Positions 34,867-43,060 of a stretch of DNA of 64,000 bases are shown here, piece by piece. The stretch is from contig JBEBSD010000006.1 of NCBI GenBank assembly GCA_040394475.1, forward strand, positions 90,275 through 154,274, written 5' to 3'. Under the pieces are notes generated by a model. The model worked only from the letters and a program-made list of their open reading frames with translations. It made no database searches and was not told the DNA's origin. The stretch's first letter is position 1. Every line of letters begins with the position of its first letter. A program made the translations under genes and the position numbers. The DNA comes from JBEBSD01 sp040394475 (GTDB taxonomy: Bacteria > Bacteroidota > Bacteroidia > Cytophagales > Spirosomataceae).

Positions 34867-35362
34867 TAGAGGATCTTCGGGAGAAATAGCATTTGAAGCC
34901 TCTGCGGCCGATCGGAAAGAGGCTTATGAGTTGCTCTGCGACCAGCTGCAGGAATTAATGGCCGGAGAGAGCGACCTGGTTGCAAACCTGGCGAATACGG
35001 CTGCTGCGTTGAAAGCGGCATTCGGATTTTTCTGGGTGGGTTTTTACCTGGTAAAGGAAGGGGAACTGGTGCTGGGGCCTTTTCAGGGGCCGGTAGCCTG
35101 TACCCGGATTCCGTTTACCAGGGGCGTATGCGGCGCCTGCTATACCCGGCGGGAAACGATTGTTGTACCGGATGTGACGCTGTTTCCCGGGCACATTGCC
35201 TGTAGCTCGGCTTCCCGTTCTGAAATAGTAGTGCCGGTTTACCACCGCAACGGGTCGGTTGCGATGGTGCTGGACATCGACAGTGACCGGTTGGATGCCT
35301 TTGAGGAGACCGACCGGGCAGGGTTGGAACGGCTTGTCAGGCTCCTGGAACGGAAGTTATGA
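34859..35362 (+). CDS. msrC: Free methionine-(R)-sulfoxide reductase (GAF domain)
   Basis: A 167-residue GAF-domain enzyme that reduces free methionine-R-sulfoxide to protect against oxidation. The three cysteines of the family are present at C81 (ACTRIPFTRGVC), C91, and C115 (GHIACSSASRSEIVVP). Their spacing matches that of E. coli YebR/MsrC (84, 94, 118). An additional cysteine, C94, lies in the loop. It is cytoplasmic and translationally linked to the DUF1080 gene by the 8-bp overlap. The convergent yraN gene ends 5 bp after its stop. Confidence 0.94.
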   Translation: MNNRGSSGEIAFEASAADRKEAYELLCDQLQELMAGESDLVANLANTAAALKAAFGFFWVGFYLVKEGELVLGPFQGPVACTRIPFTRGVCGACYTRRETIVVPDVTLFPGHIACSSASRSEIVVPVYHRNGSVAMVLDIDSDRLDAFEETDRAGLERLVRLLERKL

Positions 35363-35367
35363 GATGA

Positions 35368-35724
35368 TCAGCAAAAAGCATCTTCAAAGTGGTGGACTTC
35401 GTAACCGCCATCGGGATCCAGCACAATGGCAATAATGTCGAACCGTACATCGAAAACCCAGTCACTGGCAAAAATGTAATGTTCGGCCGCTTTTTTTACC
35501 AGCCTTACTTTGGTGAGGTTTACGAAAGTTTCAGGCATTCCGTACCCGGTACCCCGGCGCGTTTTGACTTCGACAAACAGCAATAAGTCGTCTTTGCTGG
35601 CGATCAGATCGATTTCGGAATGATTGTAGCGGTAATTTGCCTTGTGGATCGTGTATCCCTTGCTTTCAAGATAGCCTGCTGCGGTTTTTTCGCCCCAGCT
35701 TCCGGTTGCCAGATGTTCTGCCAT
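35368..35724 (-). CDS. YraN/UPF0102 endonuclease-like protein
   Basis: A 118-residue protein of the restriction-endonuclease-like YraN family, usual length about 115-130. The active-site pattern is visible as E37-x-D39 (HSEIDLIA), then E52-V-K54 in LFVEVKTRRG, and an early acidic residue in GEKTAAGYLESKGY. Family members are predicted Holliday-junction-resolvase-like nucleases, but the cellular role is not settled. It is divergent from lipB across 50 bp holding an inverted repeat. Confidence 0.93.
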   Translation of the reverse strand: MAEHLATGSWGEKTAAGYLESKGYTIHKANYRYNHSEIDLIASKDDLLLFVEVKTRRGTGYGMPETFVNLTKVRLVKKAAEHYIFASDWVFDVRFDIIAIVLDPDGGYEVHHFEDAFC

Positions 35725-35740
35725 AGTGGTGTATCATAAT

Positions 35741-35760
35741 TCGTGAATCCGTATTCACGA
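35741..35760. promoter_or_regulatory. Inverted repeat in the yraN-lipB divergent spacer
   Basis: TCGTGAAT-CCGT-ATTCACGA is a perfect 8-bp inverted repeat with a 4-nt centre. It sits midway between two divergent start codons and could be an operator or a hairpin. Confidence 0.5.
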
Positions 35761-35774
35761 TAAAATTAGTATGT

Positions 35775-36497
35775 GTGAATCAACATTCGAATAAAACTGT
35801 CTTTTTTCAGGACCTGGGGCTGATCGATTATCAGGAGGCCTGGGAGTACCAGGAACGCCTTTTTGCCGATACCATCGCTCACAAAATTAATAATAGGAAA
35901 AGCTGGCCGGAAAAGCAAGTGCTTACCCCAAATTACCTGATTTTTTGCGAGCATCCGCATGTCTATACCCTGGGCAAGAGCGGAAAGGAGGAGCACCTTT
36001 TGGTGGATGAAAAACGGCTGGAGGAAAAGGAAGCCCGGTTCTACCGGATCAACAGGGGAGGGGACGTCACCTACCACGGGCCCGGCCAGCTGGTCGGATA
36101 TCCTATTCTGGACCTGGACAACTTTTTCACGGACATCCATCGCTACCTGCGCACCTTGGAAGAGGCTGTTATCAGAACTCTCGGGGATTATGGATTGGAT
36201 GCAGGCAGGATCCAGGGACTCACCGGCGTATGGCTCGGACATGACGGACGGTCGCAGCCGCGGAAGATCTGTGCATTCGGGGTGAAATCGAGCCGGTGGG
36301 TCACTATGCATGGATTTGCGCTGAATGTCACTACCGATCTGTCTTATTTTGCCCATATAGTACCTTGCGGGATCAATGACAAGGCGGTGACATCCCTTCA
36401 ATTGGAACTCGCCCGGAAAGTAACGGTTGAGGAAGTAGCAACGATTCTCCGGAGGCATCTGGTTGAATTGTTTGAAATGAAGTTGGTGGAGATGTGA
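35775..36497 (+). CDS. lipB: Octanoyltransferase (lipoyl synthesis)
   Basis: A 240-residue cytoplasmic enzyme that transfers octanoate from ACP to lipoyl domains. The start is GTG at 35775, directly preceding NQHSNKTVFFQDLG; an ATG at 35771 is out of frame. H101 in GGDVTYHGPGQLVGYPI, K164 in PRKICAFGV and the acyl-thioester cysteine C198 in PCGINDKAVTSL are the catalytic residues of the family. It is divergent from yraN; downstream is a repeat array, so it ends its own unit. Confidence 0.96.
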   Translation: MNQHSNKTVFFQDLGLIDYQEAWEYQERLFADTIAHKINNRKSWPEKQVLTPNYLIFCEHPHVYTLGKSGKEEHLLVDEKRLEEKEARFYRINRGGDVTYHGPGQLVGYPILDLDNFFTDIHRYLRTLEEAVIRTLGDYGLDAGRIQGLTGVWLGHDGRSQPRKICAFGVKSSRWVTMHGFALNVTTDLSYFAHIVPCGINDKAVTSLQLELARKVTVEEVATILRRHLVELFEMKLVEM

Positions 36498-36498
36498 T

Positions 36499-36700
36499 TT
36501 ACGATTGACGAATTGTGAGTTGCCGTCCGTCCATGGTCTGTGTCCCACAGACCATTTTGGATACCGGCCAGTAAACAGTGGCCGATGAAGACACAGTCCA
36601 CGGACATAGCCGAAAGCCGACATCCGAAAGCCGAAAGCTGACATCCGAAAGCCGACATCCGAAAGCCGACATCCGATTGCCGATTGCCGATTGCCGAAAA
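36499..36700. repeat. Hairpin element plus GCCGAAAGCC array
   Basis: The unit begins with a short ATTTACGATTGACG copy and a hairpin (ATGGTCTGTG / CACAGACCAT, 36533-36555, 3-nt loop). A stretch resembling the CAGTGG..GAAGACA part of the 59424-59760 element follows, then 6-7 units of GCCGAAAGCCGACATCC (36595-36700). Open frames here translate to SAFG/SAIG repeats and are not genes. Confidence 0.85.
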
Positions 36701-36713
36701 AAGTTTATCTTTG
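36684..36713 (+). promoter_or_regulatory. Candidate promoter of the DnaQ-like exonuclease gene
   Basis: TATCTTTG (36706-36713) is an exact TAnnTTTG. A TTG at 36684-36686, supplied by the last repeat units, is 19 nt upstream. The leader to the ATG at 36797 would be about 75 nt. Confidence 0.5.
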
Positions 36714-36796
36714 TTCCCGATAGCATCCCGGCTTCCGATAGGGCTACCTGACGAGATTGATACCATACACACCCAAACCACTGTTTCAGACAATCC

Positions 36797-37546
36797 ATGC
36801 ATGCAATGTCACCCGAATTTCGCAAACGTGTGAAAAATATATTGTTTCTGGATCTGGAGACAATTGCTGCTTACCGGTCGCATAGTGAGCTGCCCGGGCG
36901 GATGAACGCGTTGTGGGGGAAAAAAGCGGCGCTGTTGCGCAGGCGCGAAGGAAATGAAGCATTGACCGATGCCGAATTGTATGATAGCCAGGCCGGGATT
37001 TATTCGGAATTTGGCCGGATTGCCTGTATAGCGTTTGGAGGGGTCTTTTTTACCGAAAACGATGAACCGGCGCTGAAGGTTATGAGCTTTTCTCAGGCAG
37101 ACGAACGGGAGCAGTTAAATCATTTCAGGCAGATTATAGAAAAATACCCGCAGGACCAGCTGATTCTATGTGCCCATAACGGGAAGGAATTTGATTTTCC
37201 GTATCTCTGCCGCCGGATGCTGATACAGGGTATCGAATTGCCCCGGGCGTTGCAACTGGCGGGGAAACGCCCCTGGGAAGTGCTCCATCAGGATACGATG
37301 GAGCTGTGGAAATTCGGCGACTTCAAGGCGCATACCTCGCTGGATTTGCTGGCGGCCGTTTTCGATATTCCGGGCAGCAAAACCGAGATGAGCGGCGACC
37401 AGGTCACCCGGGTTTATTATGAAGAAAATGACCTGGAAAAAATAAGCCGGTATTGCCGGGAGGATGTAGTCGTGCTGACGCAACTATACCTCCGGATGCA
37501 TTTACAACCATTAATAAAAGCAGAAAATATTACAAGAGTAGTGTAA
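36797..37546 (+). CDS. 3'-5' exonuclease, DnaQ/PolB-like RNase H fold
   Basis: A 249-residue nuclease. The exonuclease I motif is NILFLDLET (D19, E21), motif II is ILCAHNGKEFDFPYL, and motif III is ISRYCREDVVVLTQLYLRM, giving the four acidic residues of the DEDD superfamily. It matches the small stand-alone predicted 3'-5' exonucleases related to PolB proofreading domains, which are common in Bacteroidota. ATG at 36797; a second in-frame ATG follows at 36806. It lies 35 bp upstream of rnr on the same strand, so both RNA/DNA exonucleases may share transcription. Confidence 0.93.
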   Translation: MHAMSPEFRKRVKNILFLDLETIAAYRSHSELPGRMNALWGKKAALLRRREGNEALTDAELYDSQAGIYSEFGRIACIAFGGVFFTENDEPALKVMSFSQADEREQLNHFRQIIEKYPQDQLILCAHNGKEFDFPYLCRRMLIQGIELPRALQLAGKRPWEVLHQDTMELWKFGDFKAHTSLDLLAAVFDIPGSKTEMSGDQVTRVYYEENDLEKISRYCREDVVVLTQLYLRMHLQPLIKAENITRVV

Positions 37547-37581
37547 GGCGTCTGCCATAGAGTACTCTTTAAAGCAAGTAT

Positions 37582-39882
37582 ATGAGTCGAAAAATTTCAA
37601 AAAAAGAACAACCCCCGCAGCAATTACCCGCACCCAACGACCGGTTTTCTGAACTGGTAGCCTCCTTGAAAACCGACCTGGAACATTTTATAAGCACACA
37701 GCCGGTCTTTCAGATGAAGGAGGTATATAGCCACTTTGAAGCTGTGGACAAAAAGCTGCGGACGCTCTACTATGAGCTGGTCACGGAGCTGGTGGAAGAA
37801 AGAAAAGTGATCCGTAATACGGATGGCCGGTATCGATGGCTGACAGAAGAGCCGGCGGCGGCAGGGGAGAAACGGACGGACGGGTTGACAGGTCGGGTGG
37901 ATCATGTCAACCGGAATTTTGCTTACGTTGTAATAGAAGGACGAGAGAAGGATATTCTTGTGGATACCGATGATCTGAAAGGAGCTACCGACGGTGATAC
38001 GGTGCGCGTCCAGCTTTACAACCAGGAACGCAACGGGCATCCGCAGGGGCGGGTACGTGAAATTCTGGAGCGAAGCCGGAAACAGCTGGTCGGCACATTG
38101 GAAAACGGCGGGCGCCATGCACTGGTGAAACCCGATAACCGGAAAATTTATGACCCGATAGAAGTAACTCCGGCCGATTTGAACGGCGCTGTATACGGAG
38201 ACAAGGTGATTGTGACGATCACGACCTGGCCGACCCGGACGCGGCCGGCACTGGGAGAGGTCGCGCGGGTATTGGGTAAATCCGGTGAGCATAATACAGA
38301 AATGCACGCTATTCTGGCCGAATTCGAACTGCCGGTCACCTTCCCGGAAGCGGTCGAACAGGAAGCAGCGGGTATTCCATCAAAACTGACATCCGCCGAT
38401 CGCTCCGGGCGGAGGGATTTTCGCAAGGTGACCACCTTCACCATTGACCCGGTAGATGCCAAGGACTTTGACGACGCCCTGTCGGTACAATACCTGGCCA
38501 ACGGCAACCTGGAGATCGGGGTGCATATTGCCGATGTTTCCCACTATGTCGTGCCGGGCAGCGCACTCGATCAGGAAGCTTACCGCCGGGGAACTTCCGT
38601 CTACCTGGTAGACCGGACCGTGCCCATGCTGCCGGAAAAACTGTCCAATAACTTATGTTCCCTGCGACCGGATGAGGACCGGCCTGCTTTTTCAGCCGTC
38701 TTTGAAATGACGCCGGAGGGAAAATTGCTGGGGGAATGGTTCGGGCGAACGCTCATTCATTCAGACCGGCGGTTTACGTACGAAGAGGCGCAGGAAATCC
38801 TGGAATCGGGGGTCGGAGAGTTTCAAAAAGAACTGACAACTTTCAACGGACTGGCCCTGTTGCTGCGGAAAGAACGCTTTCGCAACGGCGCCGTGAATTT
38901 TGATACGATTGAAGTGAAATTTCAGCTGGACGAGGCGGGAAAGCCATTGGGAATTTACCAGCGGCAGCGGAAAGAGGCCCATAAACTGGTAGAAGAGTTT
39001 ATGTTGCTGGCCAATAAGCGGGTGGCCGAATACGTGCACGGCCTTTCCCGGAAGAAAGCTGATCCTAATACGATGGTCTACCGGATTCACGACTCCCCGG
39101 ATCCGGACAAGCTGGAAACCTTTGCTACTTTTGTAGCCCGCCTGGGGTATAAGCTGGACACAGCCAACGAAAAGAAAATCGCCAAATCGTTTAATACCAT
39201 GCTGGAAAAGGCGGAAGGAACGGCTGAGCAAAACCTGTTGGAGACGCTCGCGGTGCGAACAATGGCAAAAGCACGGTACAGCACCGAAGATACCGGCCAT
39301 TTCGGACTGGCTTTCCGTCGTTATACGCATTTCACCTCACCCATCCGCCGTTATCCCGATCTGGTGGCGCACCGGCTGCTCCAACATTACCTCGACAAAG
39401 GTACGTCTGTGGAAAAGGAGCACCTGGAGAAAGATTGCAAACATTGTTCGGACCGGGAAAGGCTGGCATCAGATGCCGAAAGGGCCTCTGTGAAGTACAA
39501 GCAGGTGGAGTATATGGCCTTACAGGATCCGTCGAGGGTATACGAAGGAGTTATTTCGGGTGTCACGGAATTTGGCATTTTTGTAGAAATTACAGAGATG
39601 GCTTCAGAAGGGCTGGTACGGATGAACGATCTGAAAGACGATTATTATGAGTTGGATAAAGAAAATTACCGGCTGGTAGGAGAGCGTACAAAACGTATTT
39701 TTACGTTCGGAGACCGGCTAAGTGTAAAAGTGAAAGAGACCAACCTGGCCAGGAGAAGTATCGATTTCATACTGGCGGATAGCAGCGCCGGAGAAGCCAT
39801 CCGGAAGTCGGGCGGACGTCGTCAGAAGCAGGTGACCTCAGGGAAAGTCAAGCGTGTGTATACAGCGAAAAGACGACGCTAG
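37582..39882 (+). CDS. rnr: Ribonuclease R
   Basis: A 766-residue processive 3'-5' exoribonuclease of normal family length. Two N-terminal cold-shock-like domains precede the RNB catalytic domain, whose metal-binding block is IDPVDAKDFDDALSV (D289, D292, D295, D297, D298). HFTSPIRRYPDLVAHRLL follows. A C-terminal S1 domain (YEGVISGVTEFGIFVEITEMASEGLV) and a basic tail (RRQKQVTSGKVKRVYTAKRRR-like) complete it. It degrades structured RNA and aids ribosome quality control. Confidence 0.97.
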   Translation: MSRKISKKEQPPQQLPAPNDRFSELVASLKTDLEHFISTQPVFQMKEVYSHFEAVDKKLRTLYYELVTELVEERKVIRNTDGRYRWLTEEPAAAGEKRTDGLTGRVDHVNRNFAYVVIEGREKDILVDTDDLKGATDGDTVRVQLYNQERNGHPQGRVREILERSRKQLVGTLENGGRHALVKPDNRKIYDPIEVTPADLNGAVYGDKVIVTITTWPTRTRPALGEVARVLGKSGEHNTEMHAILAEFELPVTFPEAVEQEAAGIPSKLTSADRSGRRDFRKVTTFTIDPVDAKDFDDALSVQYLANGNLEIGVHIADVSHYVVPGSALDQEAYRRGTSVYLVDRTVPMLPEKLSNNLCSLRPDEDRPAFSAVFEMTPEGKLLGEWFGRTLIHSDRRFTYEEAQEILESGVGEFQKELTTFNGLALLLRKERFRNGAVNFDTIEVKFQLDEAGKPLGIYQRQRKEAHKLVEEFMLLANKRVAEYVHGLSRKKADPNTMVYRIHDSPDPDKLETFATFVARLGYKLDTANEKKIAKSFNTMLEKAEGTAEQNLLETLAVRTMAKARYSTEDTGHFGLAFRRYTHFTSPIRRYPDLVAHRLLQHYLDKGTSVEKEHLEKDCKHCSDRERLASDAERASVKYKQVEYMALQDPSRVYEGVISGVTEFGIFVEITEMASEGLVRMNDLKDDYYELDKENYRLVGERTKRIFTFGDRLSVKVKETNLARRSIDFILADSSAGEAIRKSGGRRQKQVTSGKVKRVYTAKRRR

Positions 39883-39884
39883 CA

Positions 39885-39892
39885 TACTTTTG
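39885..39892 (+). promoter_or_regulatory. Candidate -7 element of the DUF2911 gene
   Basis: TACTTTTG matches TAnnTTTG exactly. It lies just after the rnr stop and 52 bp before the ATG at 39944. No clear -33 TTTG is present. Confidence 0.4.
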
Positions 39893-39943
39893 TGCGTTTT
39901 GTAACGTTTTTTACCCATCAACCATTTAAAAACTAATCTTACT

Positions 39944-40465
39944 ATGAGAAAAGTAGTTTTATCCCTGTGTCTGGTATTGGTTGCGGCTGTCTGGGCATCC
40001 GCACAACCCGAGTCGAAGCCGAAGCCGAGCCCCAGAGTAGAGGCGGATGGCAGCGCGGTGAAAATAGCGTATGGCCAGCCTTCAAAAAAAGGAAGGGTCA
40101 TTTTTGGGGCTGAAGGAAGTTCCAGCCTTGAGAAGTATGGAAAAGTGTGGCGGATAGGAGCTAATGAAGCCACTGAAATTACGTTTAAAAAAGACGGGAG
40201 TTTTGCCGGGCAGCCGGTGAAAGCAGGTACTTATACGTTATTCGCCGTTCCGACGGAAGCAGATTGGACATTGATTCTTAACAGTCAGCTGGGGCAGTGG
40301 GGAGCGTATAAATATGAGGAATTCAAAGAGAAAGATGTTTTAAAAGTAACTGTTCCCAACAAGCAGTTCGACGAGCCGCTGGAAAAGCTGACATTTACCG
40401 CATCGGATAATACGCTGGACTTCCAATGGGACCAGTCGGGCTTTTCTGTACCCCTGGAATTCTGA
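39944..40465 (+). CDS. DUF2911 secreted protein
   Basis: A 173-residue protein with a signal peptide (VVLSLCLVLVAAVWASAQ). The mature part has the DUF2911 signature: VKIAYGQPSKKGRVIFG, YGKVWRIGANEATEITF, then KAGTYTLFAVPTEADWTLILN. The family is widespread in Bacteroidota, periplasmic, and of unknown function. It has its own promoter candidate just after rnr and ends before a convergent pair; a large inverted structure lies between. Confidence 0.92.
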   Translation: MRKVVLSLCLVLVAAVWASAQPESKPKPSPRVEADGSAVKIAYGQPSKKGRVIFGAEGSSSLEKYGKVWRIGANEATEITFKKDGSFAGQPVKAGTYTLFAVPTEADWTLILNSQLGQWGAYKYEEFKEKDVLKVTVPNKQFDEPLEKLTFTASDNTLDFQWDQSGFSVPLEF

Positions 40466-40480
40466 TCCGGTAGTTGTAAC

Positions 40481-40552
40481 GGGCAATCGGTGATGCAGGG
40501 AGGACGGCGCTGCTGCAGACAGCCGTCATAGTTCCTCAATCACCGATTGCCC
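40481..40552. terminator. Nested hairpin between convergent genes
   Basis: GGGCAATCGGTGA (40481-40493) pairs perfectly with TCACCGATTGCCC (40540-40552). Inside, GACGGC (40503-40508) pairs with GCCGTC (40522-40527). The right outer arm is inside the last codons of the minus-strand gene ending at 40526, so the structure could terminate both transcripts. Confidence 0.6.
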
Positions 40553-40864
40553 TTTCGATTGATCCCCTGAAGTCCATTCCCACGACTCATGAAGCCGTAT
40601 TTTGCCGTTCGGCAGCAGCTCCGGAGAGGAGCGGCAACGGCCGGTCATCAATTCTCCCTTGTCATTCACCTGGTGATAGCGCATATCGATGGCGCCCGAG
40701 GCATCTACTACGCCTATCAGGTGCCCGTATACAATTTTCCCGCCTGTGTAAGCTGACGTGACAATCTGCCCGTGCTGCTCGTACCGGAAGCGTGTTTCGG
40801 AGGACACTTCTCCGTTCTCGCTCGTGGATACAGGTCTGAAAATCCTGTTATGGTAATTGATCAT
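40526..40864 (-). CDS. Small hypothetical protein, N-acetylglutamate-synthase-annotated family
   Basis: A 112-residue soluble protein made of short beta hairpins (TRFRYEQHGQIVTSAYTGGKIVYGHLIGVVDASGAIDMRYHQV). It belongs to a small family that databases often label n-acetylglutamate synthase, but nothing in it resembles GNAT or kinase-type synthases, so the label should not be trusted. It lies 2 bp after the DUF1801 gene on the same strand, indicating co-transcription. Its last codons form one arm of an inverted repeat. Confidence 0.78.
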   Translation of the reverse strand: MINYHNRIFRPVSTSENGEVSSETRFRYEQHGQIVTSAYTGGKIVYGHLIGVVDASGAIDMRYHQVNDKGELMTGRCRSSPELLPNGKIRLHESWEWTSGDQSKGQSVIEEL

Positions 40865-40866
40865 GT

Positions 40867-41322
40867 TTAACGCTTGATGTGGGTTTCATAAATGGCAATC
40901 AAGTCTTCCGCAGAAATCATGGCAATCAGTTCTCCTATTAACGGGTAAGGAATGTCTGTGGTTTTTTTGAAGCGGATGCACCCCTTCCCCATATCCAGTT
41001 TGGTCTGGCTGTGTTTGGGATATTCATTCCGAAACCAATCCGTCAGCTGTTCATCGGCATAGATGGCGAAGTGATACAGAGATATATAATTTTTCTGGGA
41101 GGCAATTCCAATATACGGCAAAGGAAGCTTGGGGTTGCAATGATAGCCTTTGGGATAAGGGGAATGCGGGACCACGTAGCCGATATTGCCATAACTCATT
41201 TCTTCTACAAACCCTTGGGGCAGGTTGTCGAGAATGGTAGCTCTCAGTTTCAGGATAGCTTCTTTGCGGTCCTCCGGTAACTGTGCAATGTATGCTTCCG
41301 GAGAAGTTGCCTGGCTTTGCAT
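40867..41322 (-). CDS. DUF1801 (YdhG-like) protein
   Basis: A 151-residue soluble protein. The pattern YIAQLPEDRKEAILKLRATI..LPQGFVEEMSYGNIGYVVP, then FAIYADEQLTDWFRNEYP and LDMGKGCIRFKKTTDIPYPLIGELI, matches the DUF1801 fold, a small alpha/beta domain of unknown function. Two nucleotides separate it from the following gene. An exact TAnnTTTG at 41349-41356 gives a short leader. Confidence 0.88.
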   Translation of the reverse strand: MQSQATSPEAYIAQLPEDRKEAILKLRATILDNLPQGFVEEMSYGNIGYVVPHSPYPKGYHCNPKLPLPYIGIASQKNYISLYHFAIYADEQLTDWFRNEYPKHSQTKLDMGKGCIRFKKTTDIPYPLIGELIAMISAEDLIAIYETHIKR

Positions 41323-41348
41323 GGCTGATGCGGTTGAGGTTCAGACAC

Positions 41349-41356
41349 CAAAGTTA
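41349..41356 (-). promoter_or_regulatory. Candidate -7 element of the DUF1801 gene
   Basis: The minus strand reads TAACTTTG, an exact TAnnTTTG, about 27 bp before the ATG at 41322. The remainder of 41357-41651 shows no gene I can support. Confidence 0.4.
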
Positions 41357-41651
41357 CTAAACCATTCGTTCATTTTTTTATTCATGCCGGGTTCAAAACG
41401 CCGCTGTCTGGTCACGGGTTTTGCCATTGGGCATGTTTGAAGGAGATAGCCGGGTTACCCAATCACCGGTACAATGTTGGTTTCGGAGCAGTTCGAAGAG
41501 ATTCGCAGGATTCAGGTTCCCGCTGGAATATTTCCGTAAATTTACGAAGAAACCGGAGGAGGGATCGAAAGGTGCGTTCAGGAAGAGAACAGTGCAAATT
41601 GCTTTGCGACCTCGGAACTGTTGAAATGAACCGATTATTTTAGAAACAGGC

Positions 41652-42908
41652 ATGTTAGGAACACTGGCAAAAATGGGATGGTGGGTATCGCTGCTGCACA
41701 TGGCTTCTGCCGTGGCCCAGCCAGGTAACAATAAAGTGCTGTTTGTCATTGTGGACGGGATTTCGGCTGAGCAACTGGCACGCGTGCCTACTCCGAACCT
41801 GGATGCGATCGCCGGAGGAGGCGGGTACACACCCGCATATGTCGGAGGCGAGGTGAAATCCTATTCCCAAACCCCGACGATCTCGGCGGTGGGTTACAAC
41901 AGCCTGCTGACAGGTACCTGGGTAAACAAGCACAATGTATGGGACAATACCATCAAAGCCCCCAATTATTACTACTGGACCCTTTTCCGCTTTTTTAAAG
42001 AGGCATATCCGGCCCGGAAAACAGCCGTTTTTTCTACCTGGCAGGATAACCGTACCAAGCTGATCGGGGAGAAGCTGCTTCAAACCGGTTTTTTGAGGCT
42101 GGATTATACGTTTGACGGGTTTGAGCTGGACACGGTCCGTTTCAGGCCTGATCCGGAGCGTACGCATATTCATCGGATTGACGAGCTGGTAGTGGACGAA
42201 GCATCCCGGTACCTGCAGGCAAAAGGACCCGATATGAGTTGGGTGTATCTCCAGTATACAGACGATATGGGACATCGTTACGGTAACAGTGAACCGTTTT
42301 ACAAGGCCATCGGCCTCATGGATGTGCAGATAGGGCGACTCTGGAAAGCCGTCAGGGTGCGGGAACAGCAATTCGGTGAAAACTGGGAAGTGTACATTAC
42401 AACCGATCATGGACGGATCGAAGCGGATGGTCAAAGCCACGGAGGGCAGAGTGCCGGTGAGCGGAGTACCTGGATCGTGACCAATGCCCGGAACCTGAAT
42501 GCCCATTTCAACCGGGAAATTACGGAAAATTATAAACCCGCTATTGTGGATATTCTCCCGAGTATTGCCCGGCACATGCAGCTGGAAATCCCGAAAGAGC
42601 AGCTTTTTGAACTGGACGGGATTCCCCTGACCGGTAAAATTTCGGTAGCGGCAATGAAGGTGACCGCTTCCGGAGATACGGCTGTGCTGACCTGGAAGGC
42701 CGTGGAGCGGGAAGGGACCGTTAAAATATGGCTGGCAACCACCAACCATTTTGAAGAAGGAGGGCAGGATCACTACCAGTTGGTAGATGAGGTAGCCGTA
42801 AGTGAGGAGGCCTATACAATCGACCTGCTGCACTATCCGTCCAGGTTATACAAATTCGTATTGGAAGGAAACGAGAACACCGTGAATAAATGGCTGGTCC
42901 GCCCTTAA
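41652..42908 (+). CDS. Alkaline-phosphatase-superfamily phosphodiesterase/pyrophosphatase
   Basis: A 418-residue secreted enzyme (signal peptide ending near ASAVAQ) of the nucleotide pyrophosphatase/phosphodiesterase group. Metal ligands are visible: D35 in VLFVIVDGIS, the nucleophile region TPTISAVGYNSLLTG (T76-S78), DMGHRYG with an aspartate and histidine, and TTDHGR plus SHGGQ further on. The C-terminal about 90 residues form a beta-sandwich of the fibronectin-III kind (VTASGDTAVLTWKAVEREGTVKIWLATT). It may hydrolyse nucleotide or sugar phosphodiesters in the periplasm. It is monocistronic on the plus strand. Confidence 0.88.
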   Translation: MLGTLAKMGWWVSLLHMASAVAQPGNNKVLFVIVDGISAEQLARVPTPNLDAIAGGGGYTPAYVGGEVKSYSQTPTISAVGYNSLLTGTWVNKHNVWDNTIKAPNYYYWTLFRFFKEAYPARKTAVFSTWQDNRTKLIGEKLLQTGFLRLDYTFDGFELDTVRFRPDPERTHIHRIDELVVDEASRYLQAKGPDMSWVYLQYTDDMGHRYGNSEPFYKAIGLMDVQIGRLWKAVRVREQQFGENWEVYITTDHGRIEADGQSHGGQSAGERSTWIVTNARNLNAHFNREITENYKPAIVDILPSIARHMQLEIPKEQLFELDGIPLTGKISVAAMKVTASGDTAVLTWKAVEREGTVKIWLATTNHFEEGGQDHYQLVDEVAVSEEAYTIDLLHYPSRLYKFVLEGNENTVNKWLVRP

Positions 42909-42961
42909 AATATCCTCTGCAATACCTTTAAGACCGGCAGACAGCCGGGGAAGCTTTCAAA

Positions 42962-42975
42962 TTAAAACGTTTTAA
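42962..42975. promoter_or_regulatory. Perfect palindrome upstream of the tetR promoter
   Basis: TTAAAACGTTTTAA is a 14-bp perfect palindrome about 86 bp upstream of the tetR ATG and just upstream of the likely -33. It may be a second operator or a global-regulator site. Confidence 0.4.
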
Positions 42976-43003
42976 CTGGACTTTTTAAAGAAGTGGCTGC
43001 GGG

Positions 43004-43011
43004 TAGCTTTG
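43004..43011 (+). promoter_or_regulatory. Candidate -7 element of the TetR/RND operon
   Basis: TAGCTTTG matches TAnnTTTG exactly, with a T-rich stretch at about -33. The leader is about 43 nt and holds the inverted repeat at 43039-43054. Confidence 0.45.
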
Positions 43012-43038
43012 CCGCCGGGAATTATCAAGCTACCTTTA

Positions 43039-43054
43039 TTAACAAAATTGTTAA
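43039..43054. promoter_or_regulatory. Inverted repeat, candidate TetR operator
   Basis: TTAACAA-AA-TTGTTAA has perfect 7-bp arms around a 2-nt centre and ends 6 bp before the tetR ATG, a typical place for autoregulation. Confidence 0.5.
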
Positions 43055-43060
43055 ACAAAA

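Noticed and set aside
35766..36644. Long open frame antisense to lipB
   Set aside because: It runs through the repeat array and opposite clear lipB catalytic motifs; the translation has no family pattern.
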